64,000 nucleotides of DNA from Pasteurella sp030783905 (GCA_051122655.1 CP182107.1:1488001-1552000), one strand, 5' to 3'; numbered from the stretch's first letter, positions 1-8,977 are shown. Made by a program: numbers and translations. The notes: generated from the sequence alone by a model not told the origin.

Positions 1-13
1 ATCCATTTGAAAT

Positions 14-90
14 GCGCCCTTAGCTCAGCTGGATAGAGCAACGGCCTTCTAAGCCGTAGGTCATTGGTTCGAATCCAATAGGGCGTGCCA
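14..90 (+). tRNA. tRNA-Arg (anticodon UCU)
   Basis: A complete cloverleaf can be folded: a 7-bp acceptor stem (GCGCCCT with AGGGCGT, the first pair being G-U), a D-arm with AGCTCAG, an anticodon arm with the loop CTTCTAA giving anticodon TCT, a T-arm with GGTTCGAATCC, and an encoded 3' CCA. It closely resembles the E. coli AGA-decoding tRNA-Arg. It stands alone, with no second tRNA or rRNA in the window. Confidence 0.97.
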
Positions 91-402
91 TTAATTTCTT
101 TTATTTTCAATCTGTTGTATTTTACTAAACAATACATGTTGTTTTGTTCTTTGTGTGGTGTGTCGTTGATGTACCATAAAATAGCAACATATTTGCTTAA
201 CGTTGCTTAGTTTCGTCTTCAAAACGCCACCATTCCCCCACTTTACTGACCATTCTCTAAATCTGTCAAACACATGCATGCTTTCAGTGACTGCCCACTG
301 TGTTACATGCCTTCTCGCCATAAATCAGGCAAGCTGTAAGAAAAATTTAGGATGTGCGTCTAAATAATACGACTGTAATTTACACAATAATAAGGAAATA
401 AC
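91..402. other. Gene-free stretch after tRNA-Arg
   Basis: About 310 bases between the tRNA and the DUF417 gene. The only open frames are short, AT-rich, on the minus strand and without family resemblance. I see no repeat of the tRNA 3' end, no integrase and no stable hairpin. The last 20 bases hold a good ribosome site (AAGGAAATAAC) for the gene that starts at 403. Confidence 0.6.
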
Positions 403-822
403 ATGAAAAAATGGTTACAACACTTCCAACAATCCCATCTGGATATCGCCCTTTTACGCCTTAGCGTTATTCTGCTCTTTTTTGTTTTTGGTAATACAAA
501 ATGGTTTGAGTTTGAAGTAGAAGCCTTGAAACCCATTATTTCTGCGAGTTGGTTACATTTTTTGTATGATCTAGTTGGTGTGTACAACACAAGCTATTTA
601 TTAGGTGTCGTCGAAACCCTTGCTTATGTCAGCTTGATGATCGGCTTTAAACAACCTAAAGCCGGTTTAGTAGGCAGTGGATTAGTTTTTTTAACCGCAC
701 TTATCACTGTCAGCTTACTACCACAGCTTGGCTTTGATGGATTTATTTTTAAAGATATTTTACTCATTGGGATCGCGCCCGTATTATTTAAATACGATTT
801 AAATCGTGCTTATCCCGTTTAA
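403..822 (+). CDS. DUF417 (YkgB/RclC-like) inner-membrane protein
   Basis: A 139-residue hydrophobic protein of the DUF417 family, whose E. coli members are YkgB and RclC. Four membrane segments can be seen at roughly residues 15-33, 62-82, 88-107 and 114-130, and the family-typical stretch FGNTKWFEFE lies near residue 30. RclC belongs to the reactive-chlorine response in E. coli; no RclR or RclA homologue is nearby, so a stress role here is only inference. The ATG follows AAGGAAATAAC. The gene is monocistronic and ends at a hairpin terminator. Exact function is unknown. Confidence 0.8.
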   Translation: MKKWLQHFQQSHLDIALLRLSVILLFFVFGNTKWFEFEVEALKPIISASWLHFLYDLVGVYNTSYLLGVVETLAYVSLMIGFKQPKAGLVGSGLVFLTALITVSLLPQLGFDGFIFKDILLIGIAPVLFKYDLNRAYPV

Positions 823-843
823 ACAACACGCTAACGCGCAATA

Positions 844-880
844 AAAATGGAAAGCAATGAATCATCACTTTCCATTTTTT
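844..880. terminator. Bidirectional intrinsic terminator, DUF417 gene / lipA
   Basis: AAAATGGAAAG pairs with CTTTCCATTTT around a 13-base loop and runs into a T tract on the plus strand. A matching A tract sits on the left side. It lies between the convergent DUF417 gene and lipA and could serve both. Confidence 0.75.
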
Positions 881-897
881 CACAGTTAAGCCCAAAA

Positions 898-1860
898 TTA
901 TTTCACAATTTCGCCTTTGGCTTGTAGATCTGCATGATAAGAAGAACGCACAAACGGACCGCAAGCAGCGTGTTCAAAACCCATGGCTTGTGCTTTATCA
1001 CGGAACGCATCAAATTCAGTCGGTGGCACATAACGTGCGACAGGTAAATGATGACGACTTGGTTGTAAATATTGCCCCAAAGTTAACATGGTCACACCAT
1101 GCTCACGCAGATCTTGCATCACTTGTAAAATCTCTTCATTGGTTTCACCTAATCCCACCATTAAGCCGGACTTAGTCGGAATATGGGGAAACATCGCTTT
1201 AAACGCTTTAAGCAATTTCAACGACCATTGATAATCCGCACCAGGACGAATTTCACGATATAAACGTGGGACATTCTCTAAATTGTGATTGAATACGTCT
1301 GGTGGATTGTCTTTTAATTTTTCCAAGGCTTGTTCAATCCGTCCACGGAAATCCGGCACCAAAATTTCAATTTTAATGGCAGGATTCAATTTACGGATTT
1401 CTTTCACACATTCGGCAAAATGCCCGGCACCACGATCCGGCAAATCATCACGATCCACGGAGGTAATCACCACATAACGTAATTTCATATCTTGAATGGT
1501 TTCGGCTAACTTACGTGGTTCCTCAGGATCGGGCGGTAGCGGTTTACCATGTGCCACATCACAGAAAGGGCAGCGACGGGTACAGATCGCACCCAAAATC
1601 ATAAAGGTTGCCGTTCCGTGGTTAAAACATTCGTGTAAATTTGGGCATGATGCTTCTTCACATACTGAGTGCAGACCATGACGACGCATACCATTTTTAA
1701 TACTATCAATTTTGGCAGAATTGGCGGGGAGCTTAATTTTCATCCATTCAGGCTTTTTTAACAATTCCTGATTAGGATCGATATTTTTTACAGGGATGAT
1801 GGACGTTTTAGCAGCATCACGGTATTTGACACCACGTTCCATTTTAAAAGGTGTACCCAT
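898..1860 (-). CDS. lipA: Lipoyl synthase LipA
   Basis: A radical-SAM enzyme that inserts two sulfurs into protein-bound octanoyl groups to make lipoyl cofactor for 2-oxoacid dehydrogenases and the glycine cleavage system. Of 320 residues, the auxiliary [4Fe-4S] cysteines are C67, C72 and C78 (CX4CX5C) and the radical-SAM cluster cysteines C93, C97 and C100 (CX3CX2C). The C-terminal RSSY motif, whose serine ligates the auxiliary cluster, is present. Length matches the E. coli enzyme. It lies 64 bases downstream of lipB on the same strand; the gap carries an uptake signal at about 1891. Confidence 0.98.
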   Translation of the reverse strand: MGTPFKMERGVKYRDAAKTSIIPVKNIDPNQELLKKPEWMKIKLPANSAKIDSIKNGMRRHGLHSVCEEASCPNLHECFNHGTATFMILGAICTRRCPFCDVAHGKPLPPDPEEPRKLAETIQDMKLRYVVITSVDRDDLPDRGAGHFAECVKEIRKLNPAIKIEILVPDFRGRIEQALEKLKDNPPDVFNHNLENVPRLYREIRPGADYQWSLKLLKAFKAMFPHIPTKSGLMVGLGETNEEILQVMQDLREHGVTMLTLGQYLQPSRHHLPVARYVPPTEFDAFRDKAQAMGFEHAACGPFVRSSYHADLQAKGEIVK

Positions 1861-1924
1861 CTTGGTTCCTTAACTTCTAATGACGTTCGAAAGTGCGGTC
1901 GGTTTTCAACAACTTTCAGAAATG

Positions 1925-2581
1925 TTAAAAATTTGTTGCATTATATCCTAATAATTGGGCGAAGTGTGCAACTAATTTTGGTGCCACCTTTTCACAGGTC
2001 GCTTGTTGAGGATCAATGAAATCCGCTAACTGGCACATTTCTAATCCCGCATAGCCACAAGGATTAATAAACTGGAATGGTGATAAATCCATATTAATAT
2101 TCAATGCCAGTCCATGAAAAGAACAACCTTTACGAATGCGTAGTCCTAAAGAACAAATTTTCTTCTCATCAATGTACACACCGGGGGCATCTGCTTTAGG
2201 GTAAGCGTGAATGTTATAATCTGCTAAGGTCTTCACCACAGCCTGTTCAAGTGCGGTCACTAATTGGCGTACATTTAACGCCTTGCCTAAGGTTTTTTGC
2301 CGTTTAATATCAATCAACACATACATCACTTGCTGCCCTAAACCATGGTAAGTGATTTGCCCGCCACGATCAGATTGCAGCACGGGAATACTGGTTTGTT
2401 GCAATAAATGCTCTGCTTTGCCTGCTTGTCCTTGGGTAAATACCGCAGGGTGTTGAACAAGCCAGAGCTCATCTTGTGTATCTGCATCACGTTGATCGGT
2501 AAAGGTTTGCATTTGTTGCCAAACGGTTTGGTAATCTTGCACGCCCAGTTGGCGAACAAGTAGGGGGGATAGATGAGGCAT
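1925..2581 (-). CDS. lipB: Octanoyl-ACP:protein octanoyltransferase LipB
   Basis: Transfers octanoate from acyl carrier protein to lipoyl domains, the step before LipA. The 218 residues include the family signature around RGGQITYHG (His79), the lysine of EKKICSLGL near residue 141, and the catalytic cysteine C175 in NPCGYAG. An uptake signal is embedded in the coding sequence near 2251. It follows ybeD by 6 bases, the order seen in E. coli (dacA-ybeD-lipB-lipA). The ribosome site before the ATG is weak, so translation is probably coupled to ybeD. Confidence 0.97.
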   Translation of the reverse strand: MPHLSPLLVRQLGVQDYQTVWQQMQTFTDQRDADTQDELWLVQHPAVFTQGQAGKAEHLLQQTSIPVLQSDRGGQITYHGLGQQVMYVLIDIKRQKTLGKALNVRQLVTALEQAVVKTLADYNIHAYPKADAPGVYIDEKKICSLGLRIRKGCSFHGLALNINMDLSPFQFINPCGYAGLEMCQLADFIDPQQATCEKVAPKLVAHFAQLLGYNATNF

Positions 2582-2587
2582 GTTTCG

Positions 2588-2884
2588 TTATAGCACCATT
2601 CTTACGCCATCAATTTTGGCTAATTCAACATAAAGCACTTCAACTTGTTCAATGTGCTCTGCAATGATATCAATCGACACCGAATTGTATGTGCCTTTAC
2701 TGCTTAATTGCTGACGCGGATTGTAATCCCCTTTCGCATGTTTCTGTACGACAACGACGACATCATCAATCAAATCCGCACGGTTCGTCCCGACCACCTT
2801 AAAAGTAAAGGGACACGGAAACTCAAGTAAGTCTTTTAACTTGGCTTGTGGCATTTCATTTAGCTTTATCATTTTTTCTGTCAT
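2588..2884 (-). CDS. ybeD: DUF493 family protein YbeD
   Basis: A 98-residue cytosolic protein of the UPF0250/DUF493 family with an ACT-like ferredoxin fold. The stretches LLEFPCPFTFKVVG and YNSVSIDI match E. coli YbeD, and the ending DGVRMVL is nearly identical. The function is not established; genomic context always ties it to dacA and lipB. The N-terminus is about ten residues longer than E. coli YbeD, and a later Met such as M5 is possible. Confidence 0.93.
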   Translation of the reverse strand: MTEKMIKLNEMPQAKLKDLLEFPCPFTFKVVGTNRADLIDDVVVVVQKHAKGDYNPRQQLSSKGTYNSVSIDIIAEHIEQVEVLYVELAKIDGVRMVL

Positions 2885-2913
2885 TGTTACATCCTACGTC
2901 TTTATCAAAGATG

Positions 2914-2942
2914 AACCGCACTTTTAATGAAAAAGTGCGGTT
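2914..2942. repeat. Inverted uptake-signal pair between dacA and ybeD
   Basis: AACCGCACTTTT and AAAAGTGCGGTT are perfect reverse complements separated by 5 bases, so the two uptake signals form a strong hairpin. No long T tract follows on either strand, so termination efficiency is uncertain. It may partly separate dacA from ybeD-lipBA. Confidence 0.8.
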
Positions 2943-2987
2943 ATCAAATTACCTTTTCTTAGCGGTTAATATGGGGTCACTTTCTGC

Positions 2988-4187
2988 TTAATCAAACAAA
3001 CTTTTTACCGTCAGCACTAACCAATCCCATGCATTACCAAAAATACCGCCCTCTTGCACTTCTTGCATCACTTGCAAATCAATTTTGGCGATATCTTTCC
3101 CTTCTAATTGATAAACAACTTGCCCAACCACTTCGCCTTTCGCTAACGGTGCCTGCAAGTATTTTTTATTCAGTTCATAACGGGCTTTTAAATCCGTTTG
3201 TTTCCCTTTCGGGATCGTAATAAACCCATCTTGTAATACCCCCAAAGACACTTTGCCCAGGTTGCCATAATAAACGGATTGTTCCGAAATCGCTTTACCG
3301 GCTTCGAGTGTTTTAAACGTCTCAAAGTTCGCAAATCCCCACTGTAGTAACTTTTTACTTTCGGCCTCACGTCCTTTAATCGTTGGCACGCCCATCACAA
3401 CAGAAATCAAACGCATACCGTTCAAATTGGTCGCTGAAGCCACCAAATTATAACCTGCTTTATCCGTATGTCCGGTTTTAATGCCATCCACTTGGATACT
3501 TTTATCCCACAATAAGCCATTACGGTTGTTTTGCTTGATCTTATTAAAGGTAAACTCTTTTTCCGCGTAGATTTTATATTCTTCTGGTAAATCACGAATT
3601 AAATGCGCACCGATGATCGCCATATCCCGTGCAGAGGAATATTGATTCTCCTCATCTAAGCCATGTACCGTGGTAAAATGCGTATTTTTTAGCCCGAATT
3701 GTTGCGCATATTTATTCATAGCATCCACAAAAGCCGGCACAGAACCCGCAACATGTTCGGCAATCGCCACAGAAGCATCATTGCCTGACACAATAATCAC
3801 TCCGCGATTTAAATCAGACACAGAGACATTTTGATTTAAATTTAAGAACATTTTTGACGAGCCGGGAAAATTTTTCCCCCATGCACTTTCACCAATCGTC
3901 ACCCTATCTGTATTATTCACTTTACCTTGTTTTAAGGCATCACCGACAACATAACTGGTCATCATTTTTGTCAGTGAGGCAGGGTATTGGCGTTGATCTG
4001 GATTCAGTGCAGCAATGACCGCGCCAGAATTATAATCCATTAGAATAAAGGTTTGTGCATTCAACTGTGGCGCAACAATCCCATAATCAATATCTTGTGC
4101 CAACAGACTTGGGGCAATAAATAAGCCCGCTACCAGCGCGATTTTACTTTTCGTTACAACTTTTTTAAACATACTCTGCGTATCCAT
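2988..4187 (-). CDS. dacA: D-alanyl-D-alanine carboxypeptidase, PBP5 class
   Basis: A class C low-molecular-weight penicillin-binding protein that trims the terminal D-Ala of peptidoglycan pentapeptides in the periplasm. It has 399 residues: a signal sequence ending near SLLA-QD, the acylated serine motif S71-L-T-K74, S134-G-N136 and K237-T-G239, then the beta-rich C-terminal domain. The last residues (WDWLVLTVKSLFD) form the amphipathic membrane-anchor helix typical of PBP5/PBP6. The start could also be M6. It follows rlpA by 11 bases in the cell-elongation operon. Confidence 0.97.
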   Translation of the reverse strand: MDTQSMFKKVVTKSKIALVAGLFIAPSLLAQDIDYGIVAPQLNAQTFILMDYNSGAVIAALNPDQRQYPASLTKMMTSYVVGDALKQGKVNNTDRVTIGESAWGKNFPGSSKMFLNLNQNVSVSDLNRGVIIVSGNDASVAIAEHVAGSVPAFVDAMNKYAQQFGLKNTHFTTVHGLDEENQYSSARDMAIIGAHLIRDLPEEYKIYAEKEFTFNKIKQNNRNGLLWDKSIQVDGIKTGHTDKAGYNLVASATNLNGMRLISVVMGVPTIKGREAESKKLLQWGFANFETFKTLEAGKAISEQSVYYGNLGKVSLGVLQDGFITIPKGKQTDLKARYELNKKYLQAPLAKGEVVGQVVYQLEGKDIAKIDLQVMQEVQEGGIFGNAWDWLVLTVKSLFD

Positions 4188-4198
4188 CTTAAATGAGG

Positions 4199-5086
4199 TT
4201 AATCATCAAAGGTATACACAATTAATGGCTTCGAATAATTCAAGCTTCTTAATTGCGCTTTGACTTCATTGACTTGAGCTTTATCGCTAAACGGACCAAA
4301 GTAAATATCAAATTTATCCTGATTTACTGTGATATCTGCGCGAACGTCGTCACGTCCTAATTGACTCGTTAATGTTTCTGCTTGTTTTTTCGAGTCGAAA
4401 TTAAGTATACGGATTTTATACAGCGTTGTATATTTTTCGGACTTAACTCTCTGTGTTTTTGTCGCTTTTTGTTCACGCTGTTGCGTTAATTCAACGGGTT
4501 CCTCTGCTGACAATAACTTATTGCTTGCTTCTTGATTTTTCGCCAGTTTGGCAAGTGTGGTCGTGGCTGGCCCTGAAATACGTCCTTGCGTATCAAGCTG
4601 CAACATTTCCACCCGCACATTGCCAACCCCACTGCCAATCATGCCAATCTCTCTGGCAGCCGCGCGCGATAAATCAATAATCCGACCTTTCACAAAAGGT
4701 CCACGATCATTAATACGCACGATCACTTTACGCTGGTTGCGTAAATTAGTGACTAAAACATAGCTATTTAGAGGCAAGGTTTTATGTGCTGCAGTATATA
4801 AATTTTCATTATAAATTTGACCGCTCGCGGTTTTACGTCCATTAAATTTTTTATGATAAAGGCTAGCAACGCCTTCTCTAGCATAGCCACCCGCTTCTTT
4901 CGACGTTTGGGTACGATAGCCTACGCCTTTCACAGTATAATGATGCGATTGGACAATGGGTGTTTGATAAGTCAGCTTTGGTCCAGATAAACCATAATGC
5001 CTCTTGGTGTCGAGTGCTTGAGCACTCATGGCATACACTGTGCAACAAAGTGCGGCCAAGATTTGAAAAATTTTTTGTTTCATCAT
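4199..5086 (-). CDS. rlpA: Septal-ring lytic transglycosylase-family protein RlpA
   Basis: RlpA binds and, in some species, cleaves glycan strands lacking stem peptides. The 295 residues show an N-terminal signal sequence, a double-psi beta-barrel domain at about 65-160 (GVASLYHKKFNGRKTASG, then RINDRGPFVKGRIIDLS) and a SPOR peptidoglycan-binding domain at about 215-295. Unlike E. coli RlpA I see no proper lipobox: the cysteines in AALCCTVYA lack the required small residue at -1, and signal peptidase I cleavage after SAQA looks more likely. It sits between rodA and dacA, as in E. coli. Confidence 0.93.
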   Translation of the reverse strand: MMKQKIFQILAALCCTVYAMSAQALDTKRHYGLSGPKLTYQTPIVQSHHYTVKGVGYRTQTSKEAGGYAREGVASLYHKKFNGRKTASGQIYNENLYTAAHKTLPLNSYVLVTNLRNQRKVIVRINDRGPFVKGRIIDLSRAAAREIGMIGSGVGNVRVEMLQLDTQGRISGPATTTLAKLAKNQEASNKLLSAEEPVELTQQREQKATKTQRVKSEKYTTLYKIRILNFDSKKQAETLTSQLGRDDVRADITVNQDKFDIYFGPFSDKAQVNEVKAQLRSLNYSKPLIVYTFDD

Positions 5087-5132
5087 CGTTCAGTTCAATT
5101 ATTAAGAATCACTATCTAAGATAATAAATCGT

Positions 5133-6248
5133 TTAATTAGTTCCCTTTAAAAAATGTTCTTTGTGGGTATGAATGGACATAATCAGCCCAAATCCCGCCA
5201 TTAACGTGACAAATGATGTGCCACCATAACTCACTAAGGGCAAAGGTACCCCTACCACAGGCAAAATCCCACTGACCATACCAATGTTTACGAATACATA
5301 AACAAAGAAAATCAGCGTAATTGCGCCCACTAAAATTCGCCCAAAGGCAGTTTGTGCGTTAACACCAATCATTAACCCACGCCCCACAATAAATAAGTAA
5401 ATGGTCATTAAGATCAGAAAACCGATCATGCCATATTCTTCACTCAATACGGCAAAAATAAAATCCGTATGCGGTTCAGGTAAGAATTCCAATTGCGACT
5501 GGGTTCCTTCCATCCACCCTTTACCACTTAAGCCACCCGAGCCAATGGCAATCTTAGATTGCAAAATATGAAAGCCTGCACCGAGGGGATCTTTTTCAGG
5601 ATCGAAGAGCGTTAAGACACGTGTCCGCTGATAATCATGCATTAAATAAAACCACATAATAGGAATAAAGCAAGCCACCCCGACAACCGCAATCAGAATC
5701 AACCACCAGCTCATTCCTGCCAGAAATACCACAAATAACCCCGATGCACTCACTAAAATAGCCGTCCCTAAATCGGGCTGAATGGCCACTAACAAGGTCG
5801 GTACCAGAATTAAAATAAGGGCAATAAAAGTATGACTTAATTTAGGCGGTAAAGGTCTTTTTCCAAGATAAACCGCCACCATCAATGGCACAGCCAGTTT
5901 CACAATTTCTGAAGGCTGAAAACGAAATAAGCCTAGATCTAACCAACGTTGTGCCCCTTTACTTGTCGTCCCAATCACGTCCACCAAAATCAACAAGACA
6001 ATCCCGACCCCAAAGAGTAACGGTGCAATACGCTGATAAAATTTCGGTGGGAATTGTGCCATCACGAACATGACCGTAAAGCCGAGCGCAACTTGGATCA
6101 ATCGGCTGCGAAACATCGCTTCGTTACCACCAGAAGCACTATATAAAACCAGTAAGCCGTAGCCTGAAATCACAATCAGCCCGATCAACAGCCATAAATC
6201 AATATGTAATTTACGCCACAAAGACAACCAAATATTTTTTTTGTGCAT
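5133..6248 (-). CDS. rodA: Peptidoglycan polymerase RodA (SEDS family)
   Basis: The SEDS glycosyltransferase that polymerises lipid II during cell elongation together with PBP2. It has 371 residues with about ten hydrophobic segments. SEDS signatures are seen in QPDLGTAILV (around residue 158), the GKGWMEGTQSQLEFLPEPHTDFIFAVLSEEYG loop (about residues 246-277, key residues G, P, E, H, T, D) and the C-terminal PLPLVSYGGTS. The start ATG overlaps the mrdA stop by one base (TAATG), so the two are translationally coupled, consistent with their one-to-one complex. Confidence 0.98.
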   Translation of the reverse strand: MHKKNIWLSLWRKLHIDLWLLIGLIVISGYGLLVLYSASGGNEAMFRSRLIQVALGFTVMFVMAQFPPKFYQRIAPLLFGVGIVLLILVDVIGTTSKGAQRWLDLGLFRFQPSEIVKLAVPLMVAVYLGKRPLPPKLSHTFIALILILVPTLLVAIQPDLGTAILVSASGLFVVFLAGMSWWLILIAVVGVACFIPIMWFYLMHDYQRTRVLTLFDPEKDPLGAGFHILQSKIAIGSGGLSGKGWMEGTQSQLEFLPEPHTDFIFAVLSEEYGMIGFLILMTIYLFIVGRGLMIGVNAQTAFGRILVGAITLIFFVYVFVNIGMVSGILPVVGVPLPLVSYGGTSFVTLMAGFGLIMSIHTHKEHFLKGTN

Positions 6249-8182
6249 TATTCTGTGTCCTCCGTGGCTAATGATTCAGCGGGGGATAAACGCTGTACTT
6301 CAGGCAATCTCTGCGTTAAATAATAATCCATAATTTGACGCACTATTGGTGCTGCCACACTGGATCCGCCACCGGCATTTTCTAAAATAATCGACACCAC
6401 CATTTTGGGATCATCGTAAGGCGCATAGGCCGTAAACCAAGCATGGTCATGTAATTCTTTTTTCAATCCACTCGCATCATAAGTCTGATTTTCTTTCAAA
6501 CTAAACACTTGTGCCGTCCCCGATTTCCCCGCCACACGATAGCTACTGCCCAAAAAAGCTTTACGCCCCGTGCCATTTGGCGCATTCACCACATTATACA
6601 TACCGCGCTTCGCCGCATCCCAGTAGGCTTTTTTAGGCTCACTAATATCTTCATATAACAGTGGATCTTGATAAGGTTCTACTGTACTCCCTTCCACACT
6701 CTTCATTAAATGCGGGGTATGCACTTTGCCTTCGTTAATTAAAACACTCGTGGCTTTAGCGACCTGTAATGGCGTCGCAATCCAATAGCCTTGCCCAATT
6801 CCCACAGAAATGGTATCGCCTTGTACCCAAGGGCGTTTATGGCGTTTTTGTTTCCATTCACGACTTGGCATAATGCCTGCGGTTTCTTCTTGAATATCAA
6901 TCCCCGTTGGCACACCAAAACCAAAGCGTTTCATCCAATCGGATAAACGATCAATGCCCATATTATAGGCGGTTTGATAAAAGTAAGTATCAGAGGATTC
7001 CACAATCGCTTTATTCAAATCCGTCTGCCCATGCCCTGTTTTTTTCCAATCTCTAAAACGCTTAGTGGTATTCGGTAGTACCCAATAGCCTGGATCAAAA
7101 ATCGTCATATTTTGTGTAATTACATTTTCATGTAACGCGGCGACCCCAATAAAAGGCTTAACTGTAGAAGCGGGTGGATAAGCGCCTTGTGTCACTCGGC
7201 TGTATAAAGGACGATTGGGATCATTTAATAAGCGCTTATAATCTGCGCTTGAAATCCCATCAACAAATAAATTGTTATCGTAACTTGGCGTGGAAACCAT
7301 GGCCAGAATACTGTTATCTTTCGGATCCAATACTACCACTGCGCCTTTTTGTCCACTGAGCAAATCGGTAATATAACGTTGCAATGCCAAGTCAATGGTT
7401 AAATGAATACTTTTTCCTGCAATCGCAGGCTGTTCGCGTAGTTTACGAATCACTTTGCCTCGGTTATTCACTTCCACTTCTTCAAAGCCCGTACTACCAT
7501 GTAACTGCGCTTCATAATAACGTTCAATCCCTAATTTACCCATGTCATGGGTTCCAGCATAATTGGTAAACTTACCTTCTTTTTTAAGTCGTTCGACATC
7601 TTTATCATTAATTTTGGCGACATAACCTAAAATATGCGTCAACGGTTCACCGTACAAATAATGGCGTTTAAAATACGGTTTCACTTCTAGACTGGTAAAA
7701 CGATATTGGTTGACAGAAAAACGCGCGATTTGCTCTTCTGTTAAATGGGGTTTCAGTAAAATAGGTGTATAGCGCGAGGCACGACGGCGCTCTTTTTTAA
7801 AACGATCAATATCCTCTTCCGTCAGCCCAACAATGGCTTTCAGTTCCTCAAAAGTGCGGTCTAAATTTTCCACTTTTTCGGGCACAATATACAGACCAAA
7901 AAAGGTTAAATTTTCTGCTAATAATTGGCCGTAACGATCATAAATAAGGCCACGCGTTGGTGGAAGCGGCAATAATTTAATCCGGTTACCATTGGAACGT
8001 GTTTGATAACTGTCGTAATTAACGATTTGTAAGTGGTATAAATTGGTCACCAAAATTGCCGTCAACACCAACACAAAAAGGAATGAAACTAAAGCGCGGC
8101 GTGCAAATAAATTGCGCTCCGATTTTTTATCTCTAATCAATTCTTGTTGAGGTTTGACTAACAAGGTTTTTAAGGTTTTCAT
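6248..8182 (-). CDS. mrdA: Penicillin-binding protein 2 (elongation transpeptidase)
   Basis: The class B transpeptidase of the elongasome and partner of RodA. Of 644 residues, one N-terminal membrane anchor covers about 30-50, the dimerisation/pedestal domain about 60-250 and the transpeptidase domain about 270-620. Catalytic motifs are S339-T-V-K342, S396-S-D398 and K553-S-G-T556. Length and motif spacing match E. coli PBP2. The gene starts 12 bases after rlmH. An uptake signal lies inside the gene at about 7851. Confidence 0.98.
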   Translation of the reverse strand: MKTLKTLLVKPQQELIRDKKSERNLFARRALVSFLFVLVLTAILVTNLYHLQIVNYDSYQTRSNGNRIKLLPLPPTRGLIYDRYGQLLAENLTFFGLYIVPEKVENLDRTFEELKAIVGLTEEDIDRFKKERRRASRYTPILLKPHLTEEQIARFSVNQYRFTSLEVKPYFKRHYLYGEPLTHILGYVAKINDKDVERLKKEGKFTNYAGTHDMGKLGIERYYEAQLHGSTGFEEVEVNNRGKVIRKLREQPAIAGKSIHLTIDLALQRYITDLLSGQKGAVVVLDPKDNSILAMVSTPSYDNNLFVDGISSADYKRLLNDPNRPLYSRVTQGAYPPASTVKPFIGVAALHENVITQNMTIFDPGYWVLPNTTKRFRDWKKTGHGQTDLNKAIVESSDTYFYQTAYNMGIDRLSDWMKRFGFGVPTGIDIQEETAGIMPSREWKQKRHKRPWVQGDTISVGIGQGYWIATPLQVAKATSVLINEGKVHTPHLMKSVEGSTVEPYQDPLLYEDISEPKKAYWDAAKRGMYNVVNAPNGTGRKAFLGSSYRVAGKSGTAQVFSLKENQTYDASGLKKELHDHAWFTAYAPYDDPKMVVSIILENAGGGSSVAAPIVRQIMDYYLTQRLPEVQRLSPAESLATEDTE

Positions 8183-8194
8183 TGAATCAATGCA

Positions 8195-8662
8195 TTATTC
8201 ACGATGATATGGATGATTCATGGTCACCGACCAAGCACGATACAAGCTCTCAGCCACCACCACACGCACAAGGGGGTGAGGCAATGTCAGTGGCGATAAT
8301 GACCAACTTTGTTCTGCCGCCGCTTTACATTCCGGCGAGAGCCCTTCTGGTCCACCGATCAGTAAACTGAGATCGCGACCATCATTTTTCCACACGTCGA
8401 ACTGTCCAGCCAATTGTTCGGTTGTCCAAGGTTTTCCCGGAATATCTAAGGTGATGATACGGTTTTTCCCACATGCGGCTAACATCGCTTTGCCTTCTTG
8501 CTCTAAAATGCGTTTAATATCCGCATTTTTACCACGTTTTCCTGCCGGAATTTCAATTAATTCAAGCGGCATATCTTTCGGAAAACGGCGCTGATATTCT
8601 TCGAAGCCAGTGCTGACCCAACTCGGCATTTTGGTGCCTACCGCAATCAGTTGAATTTTCAC
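8195..8662 (-). CDS. rlmH: 23S rRNA pseudouridine-1915 N3-methyltransferase RlmH
   Basis: A SPOUT-class methyltransferase acting on 23S rRNA helix 69 in the assembled 70S ribosome. The 155-residue form has the AdoMet knot motif LLIGGPEGLS and the nearly invariant end LPHPLVRVVVAESLYRAWS...NHPYHRE. I place the start at the GTG at 8662, which gives MKIQLIAVGT and exactly the E. coli length; the TTG one codon earlier abuts the rsfS stop (TAG-TTG-GTG). The rsfS-rlmH pairing is conserved in bacteria and both act on the large subunit. Confidence 0.96.
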   Translation of the reverse strand: MKIQLIAVGTKMPSWVSTGFEEYQRRFPKDMPLELIEIPAGKRGKNADIKRILEQEGKAMLAACGKNRIITLDIPGKPWTTEQLAGQFDVWKNDGRDLSLLIGGPEGLSPECKAAAEQSWSLSPLTLPHPLVRVVVAESLYRAWSVTMNHPYHRE

Positions 8663-8665
8663 CAA

Positions 8666-8977
8666 CTAGCCCCACAATTTCTCAAGCTGATACATCTCAC
8701 GGCTGTCTGCTTGCATAATATGCACAATGGCCTGACCGAGATCCACAACGATCCAATCTGCAGTTTCTTGGCCTTCGTCACCAAAGGTTTCAAATCCTGC
8801 TTGCTTACATTCTGTAATCAAATTTTGTGCCAGCGAAGAGACATGACGACTCGAGTTTCCGGTACAAATGACCATATCATCCGTAATCGGCGATTTGCCA
8901 CGCACGTCTAAACGTAAAATATCCGAGGCTTTCAAATCGTCTAATTTATCAATAATAAAATCGACTAACGTATTCAA
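8666..8977 (-). CDS. rsfS: Ribosomal silencing factor RsfS
   Basis: RsfS binds uL14 on the 50S subunit and blocks subunit joining when nutrients are short. About 103 residues with the DUF143 pattern: DITDDMVICTGNSSRHVSS-like core (seen as SPITDDMVICTGNSSRHV), GxExxxWIVVDLG and a MYQLEKLW tail. I choose the TTG at 8977 because AAGGAC lies 8 bases upstream and the protein then begins NTLVDFIIDKLDDL, as in homologues. An in-frame ATG at 9010 would add 11 residues without family support and without a good ribosome site. Confidence 0.9.
   Translation of the reverse strand: MNTLVDFIIDKLDDLKASDILRLDVRGKSPITDDMVICTGNSSRHVSSLAQNLITECKQAGFETFGDEGQETADWIVVDLGQAIVHIMQADSREMYQLEKLWG

Noticed and set aside
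14..402. tRNA-Arg as an integration site of a mobile element
   Set aside because: tRNA-Arg genes are common attachment sites, but no integrase, no repeat of the tRNA 3' end and no foreign-looking genes follow.
91..590. Two minus-strand ORFs (91-321 and 360-590) next to the tRNA
   Set aside because: Short, AT-rich, no ribosome site; the second lies across the DUF417 gene start on the other strand.
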